A DNA stretch of 64,000 bases from Companilactobacillus ginsenosidimutans (GTDB taxonomy: Bacteria > Bacillota > Bacilli > Lactobacillales > Lactobacillaceae): contig NZ_CP012034.1 in the NCBI RefSeq assembly GCF_001050475.1, positions 310,001 through 374,000 on the forward strand, written 5' to 3'. The first letter of the stretch is position 1. Every line of letters starts with the position of its first letter. The notes beneath the pieces were generated by a model. The model had not been told where the DNA came from. It saw only the letters and a list, made by a program, of their open reading frames with translations, and did no database searches. A program made the translations under genes and the position numbers. This document shows positions 55,172 through 64,000 of the stretch, piece after piece.

Positions 55172-55441
55172 ATGGCTATTTCAAAAGAACAAAAGAACGA
55201 AATCATCAAAAAGTACGCACGTAAAGATGGAGATACAGGTTCTCCAGAAGTTCAAGTTGCTGTTTTAACTTATGACATCAACGCATTGAACGATCACTTG
55301 AAAGTAAACAAGAAAGACCACCATTCATATGTTGGTCTATTGAAGAAAATTGGTCACCGTCGTAACTTGCTATCATACCTTAGAGGTAAAGATGTTCAAC
55401 GTTACCGTGAACTTATCAAGTCATTAGGTCTACGTCGTTAA
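55172..55441 (+). CDS. rpsO: 30S ribosomal protein S15
   Basis: Small-subunit protein that binds the 16S central domain early in assembly. The 89-residue product contains the signature [21 protein letters not shown] and [13 protein letters not shown]. The ribosome site is AAAGGTG. A terminator follows directly. In many genomes rpsO is followed by pnp; here the next gene is RNase J2, another RNA-decay factor. Confidence 0.98.
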   Translation: MAISKEQKNEIIKKYARKDGDTGSPEVQVAVLTYDINALNDHLKVNKKDHHSYVGLLKKIGHRRNLLSYLRGKDVQRYRELIKSLGLRR

Positions 55442-55455
55442 TATATTGATTATTC

Positions 55456-55487
55456 AAGGAGGTTCCCATTGGGAATCTCCTTTTTTT
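55456..55487 (+). terminator. Terminator of rpsO
   Basis: AAGGAGGTTCCC (55456-55467) pairs with GGGAATCTCCTT (55471-55482, one G-U) around ATT, then T's. Confidence 0.9.
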
Positions 55488-55514
55488 ATTATATTTTTAT
55501 TGTACTTTACAATG

Positions 55515-55523
55515 TGATAAAAT
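55515..55523 (+). promoter_or_regulatory. Extended -10 promoter element for rnjB
   Basis: TGATAAAAT (TG at 55515-55516, TAAAAT at 55518-55523). A TTGTAC at 55500-55505 is only 12 bases upstream. The start codon is about 95 bases further on. Confidence 0.5.
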
Positions 55524-55617
55524 GTTAAACAGGTATAGCTCAAGTAGTCTAAATGACTTAAAAAAACGCAATGAAAATTGTGATCTATGCTATTTTTATG
55601 AAATGAGAGATGAAAAA

Positions 55618-57315
55618 ATGAGTCAAAAAATTAAAATAATGATTCTCAGTGGTGTACGAGAAACTGGTAAAAACATGTATGCTGTTGAAGTTAACGACGA
55701 GATTTATATTCTAGATATTGGATTGCAATACCCTGATAATGATTTATATGGAATTGATGTTGTCGTTCCTGACATGACTTATATCAAAGACAATATTGAT
55801 AAGGTGGTCGGTATTTTCTTAACACACGGTCACGCAGATGCAATTGGAGCACTTCCATACTTGGTAGGGGATTACGATATTCCTGTATTTGGTGCCAAAA
55901 TGACTATTGAATTAGCGAAAATTGTTTGTTCAAACGATCGTCGCAGCAAGAAATTCGATAATTTCCATGTTATTGATGAGAAAACTGCAATTGATTTCAA
56001 TGAAGCAACCGTTTCATTCTTCAAGACAACTCACTCTGTTCCCGATTCACTTGGTGTTGTGGTGAAAACTCAAGAAGGAGAAATTGTCTACACAGGTGAT
56101 TTCAAATTTGATCAGGCTGCTTTGCCATTATACAAAACTGATTTAGGTAGAATTGCTGAAATAGGTAATGACAACGTTATTGCCTTATTAAGTGATTCTG
56201 CGAATGCTGAGTCACCATTTGAAAACTCAAATGAAACGGATATTTATGATTATATTCTCGATACATTTAGTTATCACAATGGTCGTATTATTGTTGCTCA
56301 GGTTGCTTCAAATATCCAACGTATGCAACAAATTCTTGATGCTGCAGACAAAACTGATAGAAAAGTTTATCTGTCAGGAATGGATGCTGAAAAGATTCTT
56401 AAAACAGCCATGAGACTTGGTTATCTTGAAGTTAAAAATAAGGAACTTATTGTTGATAGTAAAGGTTTAGAAAAAGTCGACAAGAAAGATTTAGTCGTTA
56501 TTGAGACTGGTAAGATGGGAGAACCTATCAAACTTCTTCAAAAGATGGCAAATCCTGCCGCAAAGACTAAGTTCAATATTGAGAAGGGTGATTTAGTATT
56601 TATTGCTACTACACCTTCACATTCATTGGATACTACCTTCGCAAAAACTAGAGATATGATTTACCGTACAGACGCTGAGGTAAAAGCACTTGGAGATGAT
56701 ATGCATCCATCAGGTAATGCCAATAAAGCAGACCTCCAGTTGATGATTAATCTATTGAAACCTAACAATATAATTCCAGTTCAAGGTGAGTATCGTTTGC
56801 TTGATGCTCATGCAAAAATTGCCCACGAAACTGGCTTGCCATATCAAAACATTTTCTTAACTAAAAAAGGTGATGTTTTAAATTATGAAAATGGTCAATT
56901 TTATATTGGACAAGGCATTGATGCCGGAGATACTATGATTGATGGTATTGGCGTTGGTGATATAGGAAGCATCGTCCTACGTGACCGTGAATTGTTGGCA
57001 GATGATGGTGTATTTATCGCTGTAGCAACAATTGACCGTAAGAAGAAGAAAGTCGTTGCTAAGCCTAAAATCACTGCTAGAGGTTTCGTATACATGAGAA
57101 CAAGTCGTGATCTTCTTAGCGAAAGTTCAGATTTGATTGTTAATGAAATCACTGATTATCTGACAAACAGTAAGGATTTTGATTGGTCTGATTTAAAACA
57201 AGGAGTTCGTGAGAAATTGAATCACTTCTTATATGAACAAACAAATCGTCACCCAGTCATTCTTCCAGTGATTATGGAAGTTAATCAAAACAGACATCGC
57301 AAAGCAAAGAAATAG
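55618..57315 (+). CDS. rnjB: Ribonuclease J2 (degenerate active site)
   Basis: Paralogue of the RNase J1 encoded at 33.9-35.6 kb, colinear over the whole metallo-beta-lactamase/beta-CASP fold (565 residues). The metal motif reads H70-G-H-A-D-A75, with alanine in place of the last histidine. SGHGG is replaced by SGNAN, and PIHGEYR by PVQGEYR. KTTHSVPDS and TGDFKFD are kept. J2 proteins act mainly as partners of J1 in J1/J2 complexes, and these changes argue for little or no activity of its own. ATG 55618 gives the best match to J1; upstream in-frame starts exist and the ribosome site (GAGAGATG) is weak. Confidence 0.92.
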   Translation: MSQKIKIMILSGVRETGKNMYAVEVNDEIYILDIGLQYPDNDLYGIDVVVPDMTYIKDNIDKVVGIFLTHGHADAIGALPYLVGDYDIPVFGAKMTIELAKIVCSNDRRSKKFDNFHVIDEKTAIDFNEATVSFFKTTHSVPDSLGVVVKTQEGEIVYTGDFKFDQAALPLYKTDLGRIAEIGNDNVIALLSDSANAESPFENSNETDIYDYILDTFSYHNGRIIVAQVASNIQRMQQILDAADKTDRKVYLSGMDAEKILKTAMRLGYLEVKNKELIVDSKGLEKVDKKDLVVIETGKMGEPIKLLQKMANPAAKTKFNIEKGDLVFIATTPSHSLDTTFAKTRDMIYRTDAEVKALGDDMHPSGNANKADLQLMINLLKPNNIIPVQGEYRLLDAHAKIAHETGLPYQNIFLTKKGDVLNYENGQFYIGQGIDAGDTMIDGIGVGDIGSIVLRDRELLADDGVFIAVATIDRKKKKVVAKPKITARGFVYMRTSRDLLSESSDLIVNEITDYLTNSKDFDWSDLKQGVREKLNHFLYEQTNRHPVILPVIMEVNQNRHRKAKK

Positions 57316-57336
57316 ACCGTCATTGGCGGTCTTTTA
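57315..57336 (+). terminator. Short terminator after rnjB
   Basis: GACCGTC (57315-57321) pairs with GGCGGTC (57325-57331, one T-G) around a three-base loop, then TTTTATT. It overlaps the stop codon and is weak, so readthrough to the TPR gene is likely. Confidence 0.65.
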
Positions 57337-57353
57337 TTATAACGAGGTAGATA

Positions 57354-58304
57354 ATGGACGATTCAGATAATCTAAAAAAGATTTTAGAGCAGGCTGATGA
57401 CGCATTTGATAAGGGAAATTGGGAAGAGGCTGTAGACTATTATTCGCAAGCATACAGTATTAAACAGTCTTTTTCGATCAACCAAGGGTTAGCTGCTGCA
57501 TTACTAAACCAAAAGAATGCTGATCAAGCCGAATCAGTTATTTTGGACTACTTTAATTATTATTTGAGTGATCCTGAAGCAGCCAAATTAGCTGTTGATA
57601 TTGTTGTTGAGAACAATGATTATCTATTGGCTAATCAAATGATTCATTTTTACGATGAAAACAAATTATCGACCATTAAAGGCAGTTTTGTAGACGAATT
57701 CAAGGCTAGAGTAAAACTATCTGAGGAACGTCACAGTCGATCATTTAAGCCTAGGATGGCCGTCATAACAGGTAAAATAAACTCTATTGTAACTATGAAT
57801 GTTGTTGATCAAATTCAATTGATTCGCAGTTTGAGGGAGTTTGATAAGGACAATTATTTAAGTTGTGTCAAATTGTTGCTTCTAAATCCACTTTTACACC
57901 CTTTATTGAAAAGTGAGGTTCTTGAAAACATATTTAAGCTCGGTGTTGATGAAACGGTTAATATTTCATTTTATGGTGAAACAAAAACTTGTAATCCATC
58001 AAGGCTAAAGCCAATTATGTCGACAGACGTCTATTTGGCAATGTGTGATGAGCTTGAAAAGATTCTTATGAATAGTGAAAATGAAGTACAAGTTGAAAAT
58101 CTTAGAAGTGAACTATCGCTATATGCAGCAATGGTTTATCCATTTGGGGCAGAAATAATTAAAAAGCCTTCACTATGGACAAAAGTGTTTCTGTTGCGGT
58201 ATGGTTTATTGGACGAATCGCAAGTGGGAGATAGTTCGGAACGCAAGGATGTTGAGAACTGGATCAAGCGTTTTGATTCGTTAATCAACTCTTTTCAGCA
58301 ATAA
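57354..58304 (+). CDS. Tetratricopeptide-repeat protein of unknown function (316 aa)
   Basis: Soluble helical protein. The clearest repeat is at residues ~9-45 (LEQADDAFDKGNWEEAVDYYSQAYSIK), with a second (INQGLAAALLNQKNADQAESVIL) following. Later parts (about 130-310) look helical but I cannot assign them to a domain. No signal peptide or membrane segment. The ribosome site is GAGGTAG. It lies between rnjB and tuf, as TPR proteins do in several lactobacilli. It is a different protein from the TPR protein at 29.8 kb; the two are not close copies. Confidence 0.8.
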   Translation: MDDSDNLKKILEQADDAFDKGNWEEAVDYYSQAYSIKQSFSINQGLAAALLNQKNADQAESVILDYFNYYLSDPEAAKLAVDIVVENNDYLLANQMIHFYDENKLSTIKGSFVDEFKARVKLSEERHSRSFKPRMAVITGKINSIVTMNVVDQIQLIRSLREFDKDNYLSCVKLLLLNPLLHPLLKSEVLENIFKLGVDETVNISFYGETKTCNPSRLKPIMSTDVYLAMCDELEKILMNSENEVQVENLRSELSLYAAMVYPFGAEIIKKPSLWTKVFLLRYGLLDESQVGDSSERKDVENWIKRFDSLINSFQQ

Positions 58305-58329
58305 ATTAGAGTTTTTTTGCAAAAGGGTG

Positions 58330-58428
58330 TTTACAATTCAAATAACGCCCAGTATAATCCAAAGAGTATATTTTTAGTTGGTGATTTGAGCTGAATACCT
58401 TTGCTTTCACCTCTGAAAGTAGTATAAT
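58330..58428 (+). promoter_or_regulatory. Two tandem promoters for tuf
   Basis: P1: TTTACA (58330-58335), 17 bases, TATAAT (58353-58358). P2: TTTGCT (58400-58405), 17 bases, TATAAT (58423-58428). Both -10 boxes are perfect and exactly 70 bases apart. The remaining leader to the start codon is about 75 bases and ends with TTAGGAGGA. Confidence 0.75.
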
Positions 58429-58505
58429 TTTTCAGTAAAGAGCCGTCTAGAGAACATTTTCTTTGGATAATCTTATGAAATGAAATTTTAGGAGGATTCT
58501 TTGTA

Positions 58506-59696
58506 ATGGCAGAAAAAGAACATTATGAGAGAACAAAGCCCCATGTAAATATTGGGACAATTGGTCACGTTGACCACGGTAAGACTACACTTACAGCCGC
58601 AATTACAAAGGTTTTGGCTGACAAAGGTTTAGCTAAAGCTGAGGATTACGCTGATATTGATAAGGCCCCAGAAGAAAAAGAACGTGGGATTACTATCAAC
58701 ACAGCTCACGTTGAGTATGAAACTGAAAAGCGTCACTATGCACATATTGATGCTCCAGGACATGCTGATTACGTTAAAAATATGATCACTGGTGCTGCTC
58801 AAATGGATGGTGCCATCCTTGTTGTTGCTGCAACAGATGGTCCTATGCCACAAACACGTGAACACATTTTGCTTGCTCGCCAAGTTGGTGTTGAATACAT
58901 CGTTGTTTTCTTGAACAAGACTGATCTTGTTGATGATGACGAACTTGTTGACTTAGTTGAAATGGAAGTTCGTGAATTACTTTCAGAATACGATTACCCT
59001 GGGGATGACATTCCTGTTGTCCGTGGTTCAGCTTTGAAAGCACTTGAAGGTGACCCAGAGGAAATCAAGCATGTTGAAGAACTTCTTGATATCGTTGATG
59101 AATATATCCCAACACCTAAACGTGAAACAGACAAACCATTTATGATGCCTGTTGAAGATGTATTTACAATTACTGGACGTGGAACTGTTGCTTCTGGTCG
59201 TATCGACCGTGGTGAAGTTAAAGTCGGTGATGAAATCGAAATCGTTGGTTTGAAGCCAGAAGTTGAAAAATCAACTGTTACTGGACTTGAAATGTTCCGT
59301 AAGACATTGGATCTTGGTGAAGCCGGAGATAACGTTGGTGTTCTTCTTCGTGGTATTAACCGTGATCAAGTTGAACGTGGACAAGTTCTTGCAAAACCAG
59401 GTTCAATCAAGACTCACACTAAGTTTAAGGGTGAAGTTTATATCATGACTAAAGAAGAAGGTGGACGTCATACTCCATTCTTCTCAAACTATCGTCCTCA
59501 ATTCTACTTCCATACTACTGATGTTACTGGTGTTATTGAATTGCCAGACGGTGTAGAAATGGTTATGCCTGGTGACCAAGTTACTTTTGAAGTTGACTTG
59601 ATTGCTCCAGTTGCCATTGAAAATGGAACAAGATTTACTGTTCGTGAAGGTGGACGTACTGTTGGCGCTGGTGTTGTTACTGACATAATGGACTAA
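58506..59696 (+). CDS. tuf: Elongation factor Tu
   Basis: GTPase delivering aminoacyl-tRNA to the ribosome. G1 is GHVDHGKTT near residue 19, the effector region [10 protein letters not shown] is at about 55-64, G3 is DAPGHADY and G4 is NKTD. Domains II and III carry the expected barrels ([34 protein letters not shown]). Length 396 residues. Codon use is highly biased (GGT, CGT, GTT), as expected for strong expression. It has two promoters and a terminator and is monocistronic. Confidence 0.99.
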   Translation: MAEKEHYERTKPHVNIGTIGHVDHGKTTLTAAITKVLADKGLAKAEDYADIDKAPEEKERGITINTAHVEYETEKRHYAHIDAPGHADYVKNMITGAAQMDGAILVVAATDGPMPQTREHILLARQVGVEYIVVFLNKTDLVDDDELVDLVEMEVRELLSEYDYPGDDIPVVRGSALKALEGDPEEIKHVEELLDIVDEYIPTPKRETDKPFMMPVEDVFTITGRGTVASGRIDRGEVKVGDEIEIVGLKPEVEKSTVTGLEMFRKTLDLGEAGDNVGVLLRGINRDQVERGQVLAKPGSIKTHTKFKGEVYIMTKEEGGRHTPFFSNYRPQFYFHTTDVTGVIELPDGVEMVMPGDQVTFEVDLIAPVAIENGTRFTVREGGRTVGAGVVTDIMD

Positions 59697-59726
59697 TTTG
59701 TTACTAAATTAGAACGAATTAAAAAG

Positions 59727-59752
59727 TCGAGACTTTGGTCTCGATTTTTTTT
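59727..59752 (+). terminator. Terminator of tuf
   Basis: TCGAGAC (59727-59733) pairs with GTCTCGA (59738-59744) around TTTG, followed by T's to 59752. Confidence 0.9.
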
Positions 59753-59859
59753 GTGGTAAAATACTCTAAAACACGAATAAATTGTACGAAACATTTACAA
59801 TAGAGCCTTTTTAAGGTAATATTACAAAGTATGAGATCGTGAAATACCGGAGGGATAAA

Positions 59860-61146
59860 ATGTCTGCTAAGGCTAAATTTACTAAAAAAGAAAAAAATAC
59901 AGGTGAATTAAAATTTGAAATTGATCAAGACACAATTAAGCAAGGTCTAGACACTGCTTTTAACCGTGTTAAGAAAAACTTGAACGTTCCTGGATTTAGA
60001 AAGGGAAAAGTTCCACGTCAAATTTTCAATCGTATGTACGGTGAAGAAGCACTTTATGAAGATGCATTGAACAGTGTATTGCCAGCTGCATACCAAAATG
60101 CTATTGACGATACAAAAGTTGAACCAGTTGATCAACCACAAATTAATGTTGAATCAATGGAAAAAGGCAAACCTTGGGCTATCAGTGCCACAATCACAGT
60201 TAAACCAGAAGTTAAACTTGGTGATTACACAGGTATCGCTGTTAAGAAACAAAAGCGTAATGTTCTAAAGGCTGATGTTGAAAACAAGTTGGAAGAACTT
60301 CAAAAACAACAAGCTGAATTAGTTCTTAAAGATGGTAAAGCTGAAAAAGGCGATACAGTCGTTATTGATTATGTAGGTTCTGTTGATGGAAAAGAATTCG
60401 ATGGTGGTAGCGCACAAAACTACTCACTTGAATTGGGTTCAAATTCATTCATCCCTGGATTCGAAGATGGCTTGATCGGCGCAAGTGCAAACGATGACGT
60501 TGATGTTAAAGTTACTTTCCCAGAAGACTACCAAGCTAAAGAATTAGCTGGTAAGGATGCAATTTTCAAGACAACAGTTCACGAAGTGAAATCAAAGGAA
60601 CTTCCTAAGTTAGATGATGATTTTGCTAAAGATGTTGACGAAAATGTTGATACTCTTGAAGATCTTAAAAAGAAACTTCATGATGAAATCAAAGATCAAA
60701 AGAAAGAAACTGCTGAAGAAAACATTCAAGAAGAAGCAATTTCTGGTGCTGTAAAGAATGCTAAGATCGATGAAATTCCACAAGCAATGATCGACACAGA
60801 AGTTGACAACCAAATGAACCAATATTTGGCAAACTTACGTCGTCAAGGAATTGATCCTAAATTGTACTATCAAATGACTGGTACAACTGAAGACGACCTT
60901 AAGAAGCAATTCTCTTCAGATGCTGAAGAACGTGTTAAGACTGACCTTGTTATCGAAGCAATCGTTGCTAAAGAAGGTATCAAACCTTCAGAGGACGAAA
61001 TCAGTGAAGAAATCAAGTCACTAGCTGACGAATACAAGATGGATGAAAAAGCTGTTAGAGGTGCTTTAACTGACGACATGCTTGCTCACGATATTGCAGC
61101 TAAAAAAGCTATTGAATTGATTGTTGATTCATCAGTTGAAAAATAA
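59860..61146 (+). CDS. tig: Trigger factor (ribosome-bound chaperone/PPIase)
   Basis: Binds at the ribosome exit tunnel and shields nascent chains. The N-terminal ribosome-binding domain has the signature [15 protein letters not shown]. The FKBP-type PPIase domain lies at about 150-245 ([32 protein letters not shown]). A long helical C-terminal chaperone domain completes 428 residues. ATG 59860 follows GGAGGG; a start seven codons upstream would read through that site. It stands before clpX, a usual protein-quality-control pairing. Confidence 0.97.
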   Translation: MSAKAKFTKKEKNTGELKFEIDQDTIKQGLDTAFNRVKKNLNVPGFRKGKVPRQIFNRMYGEEALYEDALNSVLPAAYQNAIDDTKVEPVDQPQINVESMEKGKPWAISATITVKPEVKLGDYTGIAVKKQKRNVLKADVENKLEELQKQQAELVLKDGKAEKGDTVVIDYVGSVDGKEFDGGSAQNYSLELGSNSFIPGFEDGLIGASANDDVDVKVTFPEDYQAKELAGKDAIFKTTVHEVKSKELPKLDDDFAKDVDENVDTLEDLKKKLHDEIKDQKKETAEENIQEEAISGAVKNAKIDEIPQAMIDTEVDNQMNQYLANLRRQGIDPKLYYQMTGTTEDDLKKQFSSDAEERVKTDLVIEAIVAKEGIKPSEDEISEEIKSLADEYKMDEKAVRGALTDDMLAHDIAAKKAIELIVDSSVEK

Positions 61147-61150
61147 TTAA

Positions 61151-61184
61151 AAAAATAAGAAGTCATTAGGCTTCTTATTTTTTT
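61151..61184 (+). terminator. Terminator of tig
   Basis: AAAAATAAGAAG (61151-61162) pairs perfectly with CTTCTTATTTTT (61171-61182) around an eight-base loop, with T's to 61184. Confidence 0.88.
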
Positions 61185-61264
61185 ATGGGGCTAATTACTT
61201 TACTCTTACAGCCGTCAATGCTAGACTTTTCAAAGTATTGGAACTACTTAAGGAGAATGAATAC

Positions 61265-62512
61265 ATGTTTGATAGTACAGAAACTACAGGTACGATTAGT
61301 TGTTCTTTCTGCGGAAAGACTCAAGATCAAGTAAAAAAGATCGTTGCTGGTCCTGGTGTATACATTTGTAATGAATGTATTGATTTATGTAAGGAAATCA
61401 TAGATGAGGAACTCGGTGATGAAACTCCATTAGATCTTGAAAATATTCCAACACCCGTTGAAATTAAAAAGATTCTTGATGAGTATGTAATTGGTCAATA
61501 CGATGCCAAAAGAGCATTGTCTGTTGCCGTTTATAATCACTATAAGAGAATTAATAAAATGGAACACTCTAAAGATGGCGATACAGAGTTGCAAAAGAGT
61601 AATATTGCCTTGATTGGACCAACTGGTTCAGGTAAGACATTCTTAGCTCAAACTTTGGCTCGTATTCTTAAAGTTCCATTTGCTATTGCTGATGCAACCA
61701 CACTTACTGAAGCAGGTTATGTTGGTGAAGATGTTGAGAATATCCTACTAAAATTATTACAAAACGCTGATTTTGATGTTGAAAAGGCTGAACACGGAAT
61801 TGTTTATATCGATGAAATCGATAAAATTGCCAAGAAGAGCGAGAATGTGTCAATTACTCGTGATGTTTCTGGTGAAGGTGTTCAACAAGCACTTTTGAAG
61901 ATTCTTGAAGGTACCGTTGCTAGTGTTCCACCTCAGGGTGGAAGAAAGCATCCACAACAAGAATTGATTCAAATTGATACAACTAACATCTTGTTCATTG
62001 TCGGTGGTGCTTTTGATGGAATCGAAACCATTGTCAAAAACCGTCTTGGTGATAAGACGATTGGTTTTGGTGCTGAACAACAAGAGTCAATTGATGAACA
62101 AAAGAGTTTGATGCAACAAATTATTCCAGAAGACTTGATGAAGTTTGGTATCATACCAGAATTTATTGGTCGTATTCCTATTGTTACAGCACTTGAGAAG
62201 CTTACTGAGGATGATTTGGTAAATATCCTTACAAAGCCTAAGAATGCTTTAATCAAGCAATATAAGGAATTGATGGATATTGATGGTGTTAAACTTGAAT
62301 TTACTGCCGGAGCATTGAATGAAATCGCTAAGATGTCAATCGAACGAAACACTGGGGCTCGTGGATTGCGTTCAATTGTTGAAGAAACAATGTTGGATAC
62401 AATGTATGAAGTGCCAGCTCGTGACGATGTCGAGACAGTTAAGGTCACAAAAGATGCCGTTAGAAAAGTTAAAAAACCAGAGTTGATTTTGAAGGATGGA
62501 AAGGTTGCCTAG
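61265..62512 (+). CDS. clpX: ATP-dependent Clp protease ATP-binding subunit ClpX
   Basis: AAA+ unfoldase that feeds substrates to ClpP (not in this window). The N-terminal zinc-binding domain has two Cys pairs ([14 protein letters not shown]). Walker A is GPTGSGKT, pore loop region [10 protein letters not shown], Walker [12 protein letters not shown], and IGFGAEQ carries the ClpP-binding IGF loop. Length 415 residues. ATG 61265 is used, with AAGGAG ten bases upstream. The stop codon sits in the loop of its own terminator. Confidence 0.98.
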   Translation: MFDSTETTGTISCSFCGKTQDQVKKIVAGPGVYICNECIDLCKEIIDEELGDETPLDLENIPTPVEIKKILDEYVIGQYDAKRALSVAVYNHYKRINKMEHSKDGDTELQKSNIALIGPTGSGKTFLAQTLARILKVPFAIADATTLTEAGYVGEDVENILLKLLQNADFDVEKAEHGIVYIDEIDKIAKKSENVSITRDVSGEGVQQALLKILEGTVASVPPQGGRKHPQQELIQIDTTNILFIVGGAFDGIETIVKNRLGDKTIGFGAEQQESIDEQKSLMQQIIPEDLMKFGIIPEFIGRIPIVTALEKLTEDDLVNILTKPKNALIKQYKELMDIDGVKLEFTAGALNEIAKMSIERNTGARGLRSIVEETMLDTMYEVPARDDVETVKVTKDAVRKVKKPELILKDGKVA

Positions 62513-62528
62513 GGGTGACCTTTTTTTT
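62500..62528 (+). terminator. Terminator of clpX, overlapping its last codons
   Basis: AAAGGTTGCC (62500-62509) pairs with GGTGACCTTT (62514-62523, two G-T pairs) around a four-base loop that contains the TAG stop, then T's to 62528. Confidence 0.75.
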
Positions 62529-62541
62529 ATACTCTGGAATA

Positions 62542-62550
62542 TGATAAAAT
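62542..62550 (+). promoter_or_regulatory. Extended -10 promoter element for engB
   Basis: TGATAAAAT (TG at 62542-62543, TAAAAT at 62545-62550), 20 bases before the start codon. No good -35. Confidence 0.5.
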
Positions 62551-62569
62551 AACTGCACTGAGGTGAATT

Positions 62570-63154
62570 ATGCAAGTAAATAACGTATCAATGAATTTAA
62601 GTGCCGTTAGTTCCAGACAATATCCTGACGAGGGTTACCCTGAGATTGCATTATTGGGTAGATCTAACGTTGGAAAATCTTCATTGATTAATACATTAAT
62701 CAACCGGAAGAGTTTTGCCAGAACATCCAGTACGCCTGGTAAGACCCAGACTTTGAACTTTTATAATATCGAGGATATTTTATATTTAGTGGATGTTCCT
62801 GGATATGGGTTTGCAAAAGTTTCCAAGAAACAACGTGAAGAATTTGGTGTCATGATTGAAGAATATTTGACAACGCGAAAAGTTTTGCACGGTGTAATTA
62901 TTTTAGTTGACGGTCGTCATGCACCAAGTGATGACGATATTTCAATGTATCAATTTGTCAGCTATTATCATTTACCAACATTAATTGTTGCTACAAAGAT
63001 GGATAAAGTTAAAAAGAACCAATGGAATAAGACAATTAGTCAAGTGAATAAATCAATGAATGTCAATCAGACTGATCAACTACAGCTTTTCAGTGCGGAA
63101 ACTAAATCTGGCAAGGATGAAGTTTGGAATTGGATTGAAGATCATATGAAATAA
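62570..63154 (+). CDS. engB: Ribosome biogenesis GTP-binding protein EngB (YsxC/YihA)
   Basis: Essential GTPase for late 50S assembly. G1 is GRSNVGKSSLI near residue 30, G2 includes ARTSSTPGKTQT, G3 DVPGYGFAKV and G4 TKMDK. Length 194 residues. It follows clpX in most Firmicutes. GAGGTGA is the ribosome site. Confidence 0.96.
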   Translation: MQVNNVSMNLSAVSSRQYPDEGYPEIALLGRSNVGKSSLINTLINRKSFARTSSTPGKTQTLNFYNIEDILYLVDVPGYGFAKVSKKQREEFGVMIEEYLTTRKVLHGVIILVDGRHAPSDDDISMYQFVSYYHLPTLIVATKMDKVKKNQWNKTISQVNKSMNVNQTDQLQLFSAETKSGKDEVWNWIEDHMK

Positions 63155-63187
63155 AAAGTCAGAACATGTTAATGTTCTGGCTTTTTT
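63155..63187 (+). terminator. Terminator of engB
   Basis: AAAGTCAGAACAT (63155-63167) pairs with ATGTTCTGGCTTT (63172-63184, one T-G) around GTTA, then T's. Confidence 0.88.
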
Positions 63188-63223
63188 GGTATAAAATGAA
63201 ACTAATTCATTTTGTGCATCAAT

Positions 63224-63303
63224 ATAATATTTGAATATTATGAATGAATAATATGAATATTTTTTATATTGATTTGTTATTTTTTCAAGTGAAAGCGCAT
63301 AAT
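63224..63303 (+). promoter_or_regulatory. AT-rich palindromic region and promoter before sufC
   Basis: ATAATATT (63224-63231) and AATATTAT (63234-63241) form an 8-2-8 palindrome. A further ATAATAT (63248-63254) can pair with the second arm, giving an alternative hairpin. The probable promoter follows: TTGTTA (63274-63279), 18 bases, CATAAT (63298-63303). The repeated half-sites may be an operator. Confidence 0.45.
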
Positions 63304-63338
63304 GGTATGTATAACAAGATAAGTGCGGAGGGAAAATA

Positions 63339-64000
63339 ATGTCAACTTTAGAAGTTAAGGATTTACATGTTTCTGTTACCGATGATGAGAATGGAAAAGG
63401 TCAAGAAATCTTAAAAGGTGTAAATCTTAAAATGAGTACCGGTGAGATTCATGCAATCATGGGACCAAATGGTACTGGTAAATCAACTTTATCACAAGCA
63501 ATAATGGGAAATTCAGCTTATAAAGTTACCCAAGGTGATGTATTGCTAGATGGTAAGAGTTTGTTGGACTTGCCAGTTGATGAGCGTGCACGTGCTGGAC
63601 TATTTTTGGCAATGCAATATCCAGCTGAAATTCCTGGTGTTACCAATGTCGAATTTATGCGTTCTGCCATAAATGCTCGTAGAGCTGATGATGATCAAAT
63701 TCCAGTTATGGAATTCATGAAGAAGTTAGATGCCAAACAGAAGATCTTAGATATGACCGATGAAATGTCTGAAAGATATTTGAATGAAGGTTTTTCTGGT
63801 GGTGAAAAGAAACGTAATGAAATTCTTCAACTATTGATGATTGAGCCTAAGTTTGCAATTTTGGATGAAATCGATTCTGGACTAGATATTGATGCTCTTA
63901 AAGTTGTCTCACAAGGTGTCAATTCAATGCGTGGTGATAATTTTGGTTCATTAATAATTACTCACTATCAAAGATTGTTAAACTACATCGTACCTGATCA
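63339..64000 (+). CDS. sufC: Fe-S cluster assembly ATPase SufC (3' end outside window)
   Basis: ABC-type ATPase of the SufBCD scaffold for iron-sulfur cluster assembly. The visible 220 codons start MSTLEVKDLHVSV. Walker A is GPNGTGKST at residues 42-50, the signature is FSGGEKKRNEI, and Walker B with the following glutamate is AILDEIDSGLDID. AGLFLAMQYPAEIPGV is typical of SufC and distinguishes it from transport ATPases. GGAGGG precedes the ATG. The frame is still open at the window edge; sufD, sufS, sufU and sufB are expected next. Confidence 0.95.
   Translation, partial: MSTLEVKDLHVSVTDDENGKGQEILKGVNLKMSTGEIHAIMGPNGTGKSTLSQAIMGNSAYKVTQGDVLLDGKSLLDLPVDERARAGLFLAMQYPAEIPGVTNVEFMRSAINARRADDDQIPVMEFMKKLDAKQKILDMTDEMSERYLNEGFSGGEKKRNEILQLLMIEPKFAILDEIDSGLDIDALKVVSQGVNSMRGDNFGSLIITHYQRLLNYIVPD

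Noticed and set aside
61969..62448. 159-codon open frame on the minus strand inside clpX.
   Set aside because: Low-complexity Ser/Ile-rich translation typical of antisense frames; clpX is intact on the plus strand.
63289..63303. cre-like TGAAAGCGCAT before sufC.
   Set aside because: Only the left half matches; the right half lacks the CA, leaving several mismatches to the CcpA consensus.

Overview
The window is 64 kb of AT-rich chromosome from a low-GC Gram-positive of the Lactobacillaceae. The evidence is a dcw cluster in lactobacillus order (mraZ to divIVA, then T-box-ileS), a D-lactate dehydrogenase beside a pyruvate dehydrogenase operon, DUF1831 and DUF4044 genes known mainly from lactobacilli, an RNase J1/J2 pair with RpoY, and strong AGGAGG-type ribosome binding sites. 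A Companilactobacillus-like species is plausible, but the genus is a guess from gene content. Almost everything is core genome. I found no prophage, insertion sequence, CRISPR array, tRNA or rRNA gene, and no stretch over 300 bases without a gene.

Layout. 1-3.2 kb: 3' end of valS, folC, and a frameshifted radC. 3.2-7.2 kb: mreBCD-minCD, for cell shape and septum placement. 7.2-8.1 kb: TPP riboswitch and thiT, then a 39-codon DUF4044 gene on the minus strand. 8.2-21.4 kb: the dcw cluster (mraZ, rsmH, ftsL, a PASTA-type PBP, mraY, murD, murG, divIB, ftsA, ftsZ, sepF, yggT, ylmH, divIVA). It has MraZ boxes at its promoter and a second promoter before ftsA. 21.4-24.6 kb: T-box-controlled ileS and a cold-shock-domain gene. 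24.7-32.8 kb: nudF, a tail-anchored unknown, mtnN, a cysteine desulfurase, DUF1831, mnmA, a histidine phosphatase, a TPR protein and recD2. 32.8-36.5 kb, minus strand: a lipid kinase, rnjA, rpoY and def.

36.7-44 kb: lrgAB, ldhD and pdhABCD, a pyruvate-centred block with a cre-like site before lrgA. 44-50.7 kb: UPF0223, an inositol-monophosphatase-family gene, typA, ftsW, ylbG, rsmD, coaD and a PDZ-Lon protease. 50.7-54.6 kb: comEA, comEC, holA. 54.7-57.3 kb: divergent rpsT and rpsO, then rnjB (RNase J2). 57.3-64 kb: a TPR protein, tuf, tig, clpX, engB, and the start of sufC, which runs off the window.

The most informative observations are: the radC frameshift in an A6 run; a TPP riboswitch whose terminator stem also contains the thiT ribosome binding site; 10-bp-periodic MraZ boxes just after the mra promoter; an RNase J2 that has lost three active-site histidines that J1 keeps; the lrgAB-ldhD-pdh grouping, which fits pyruvate transport better than an antiholin role; and a perfect inverted repeat around the nudF promoter. 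I did not find a convincing previously undescribed multi-gene system.
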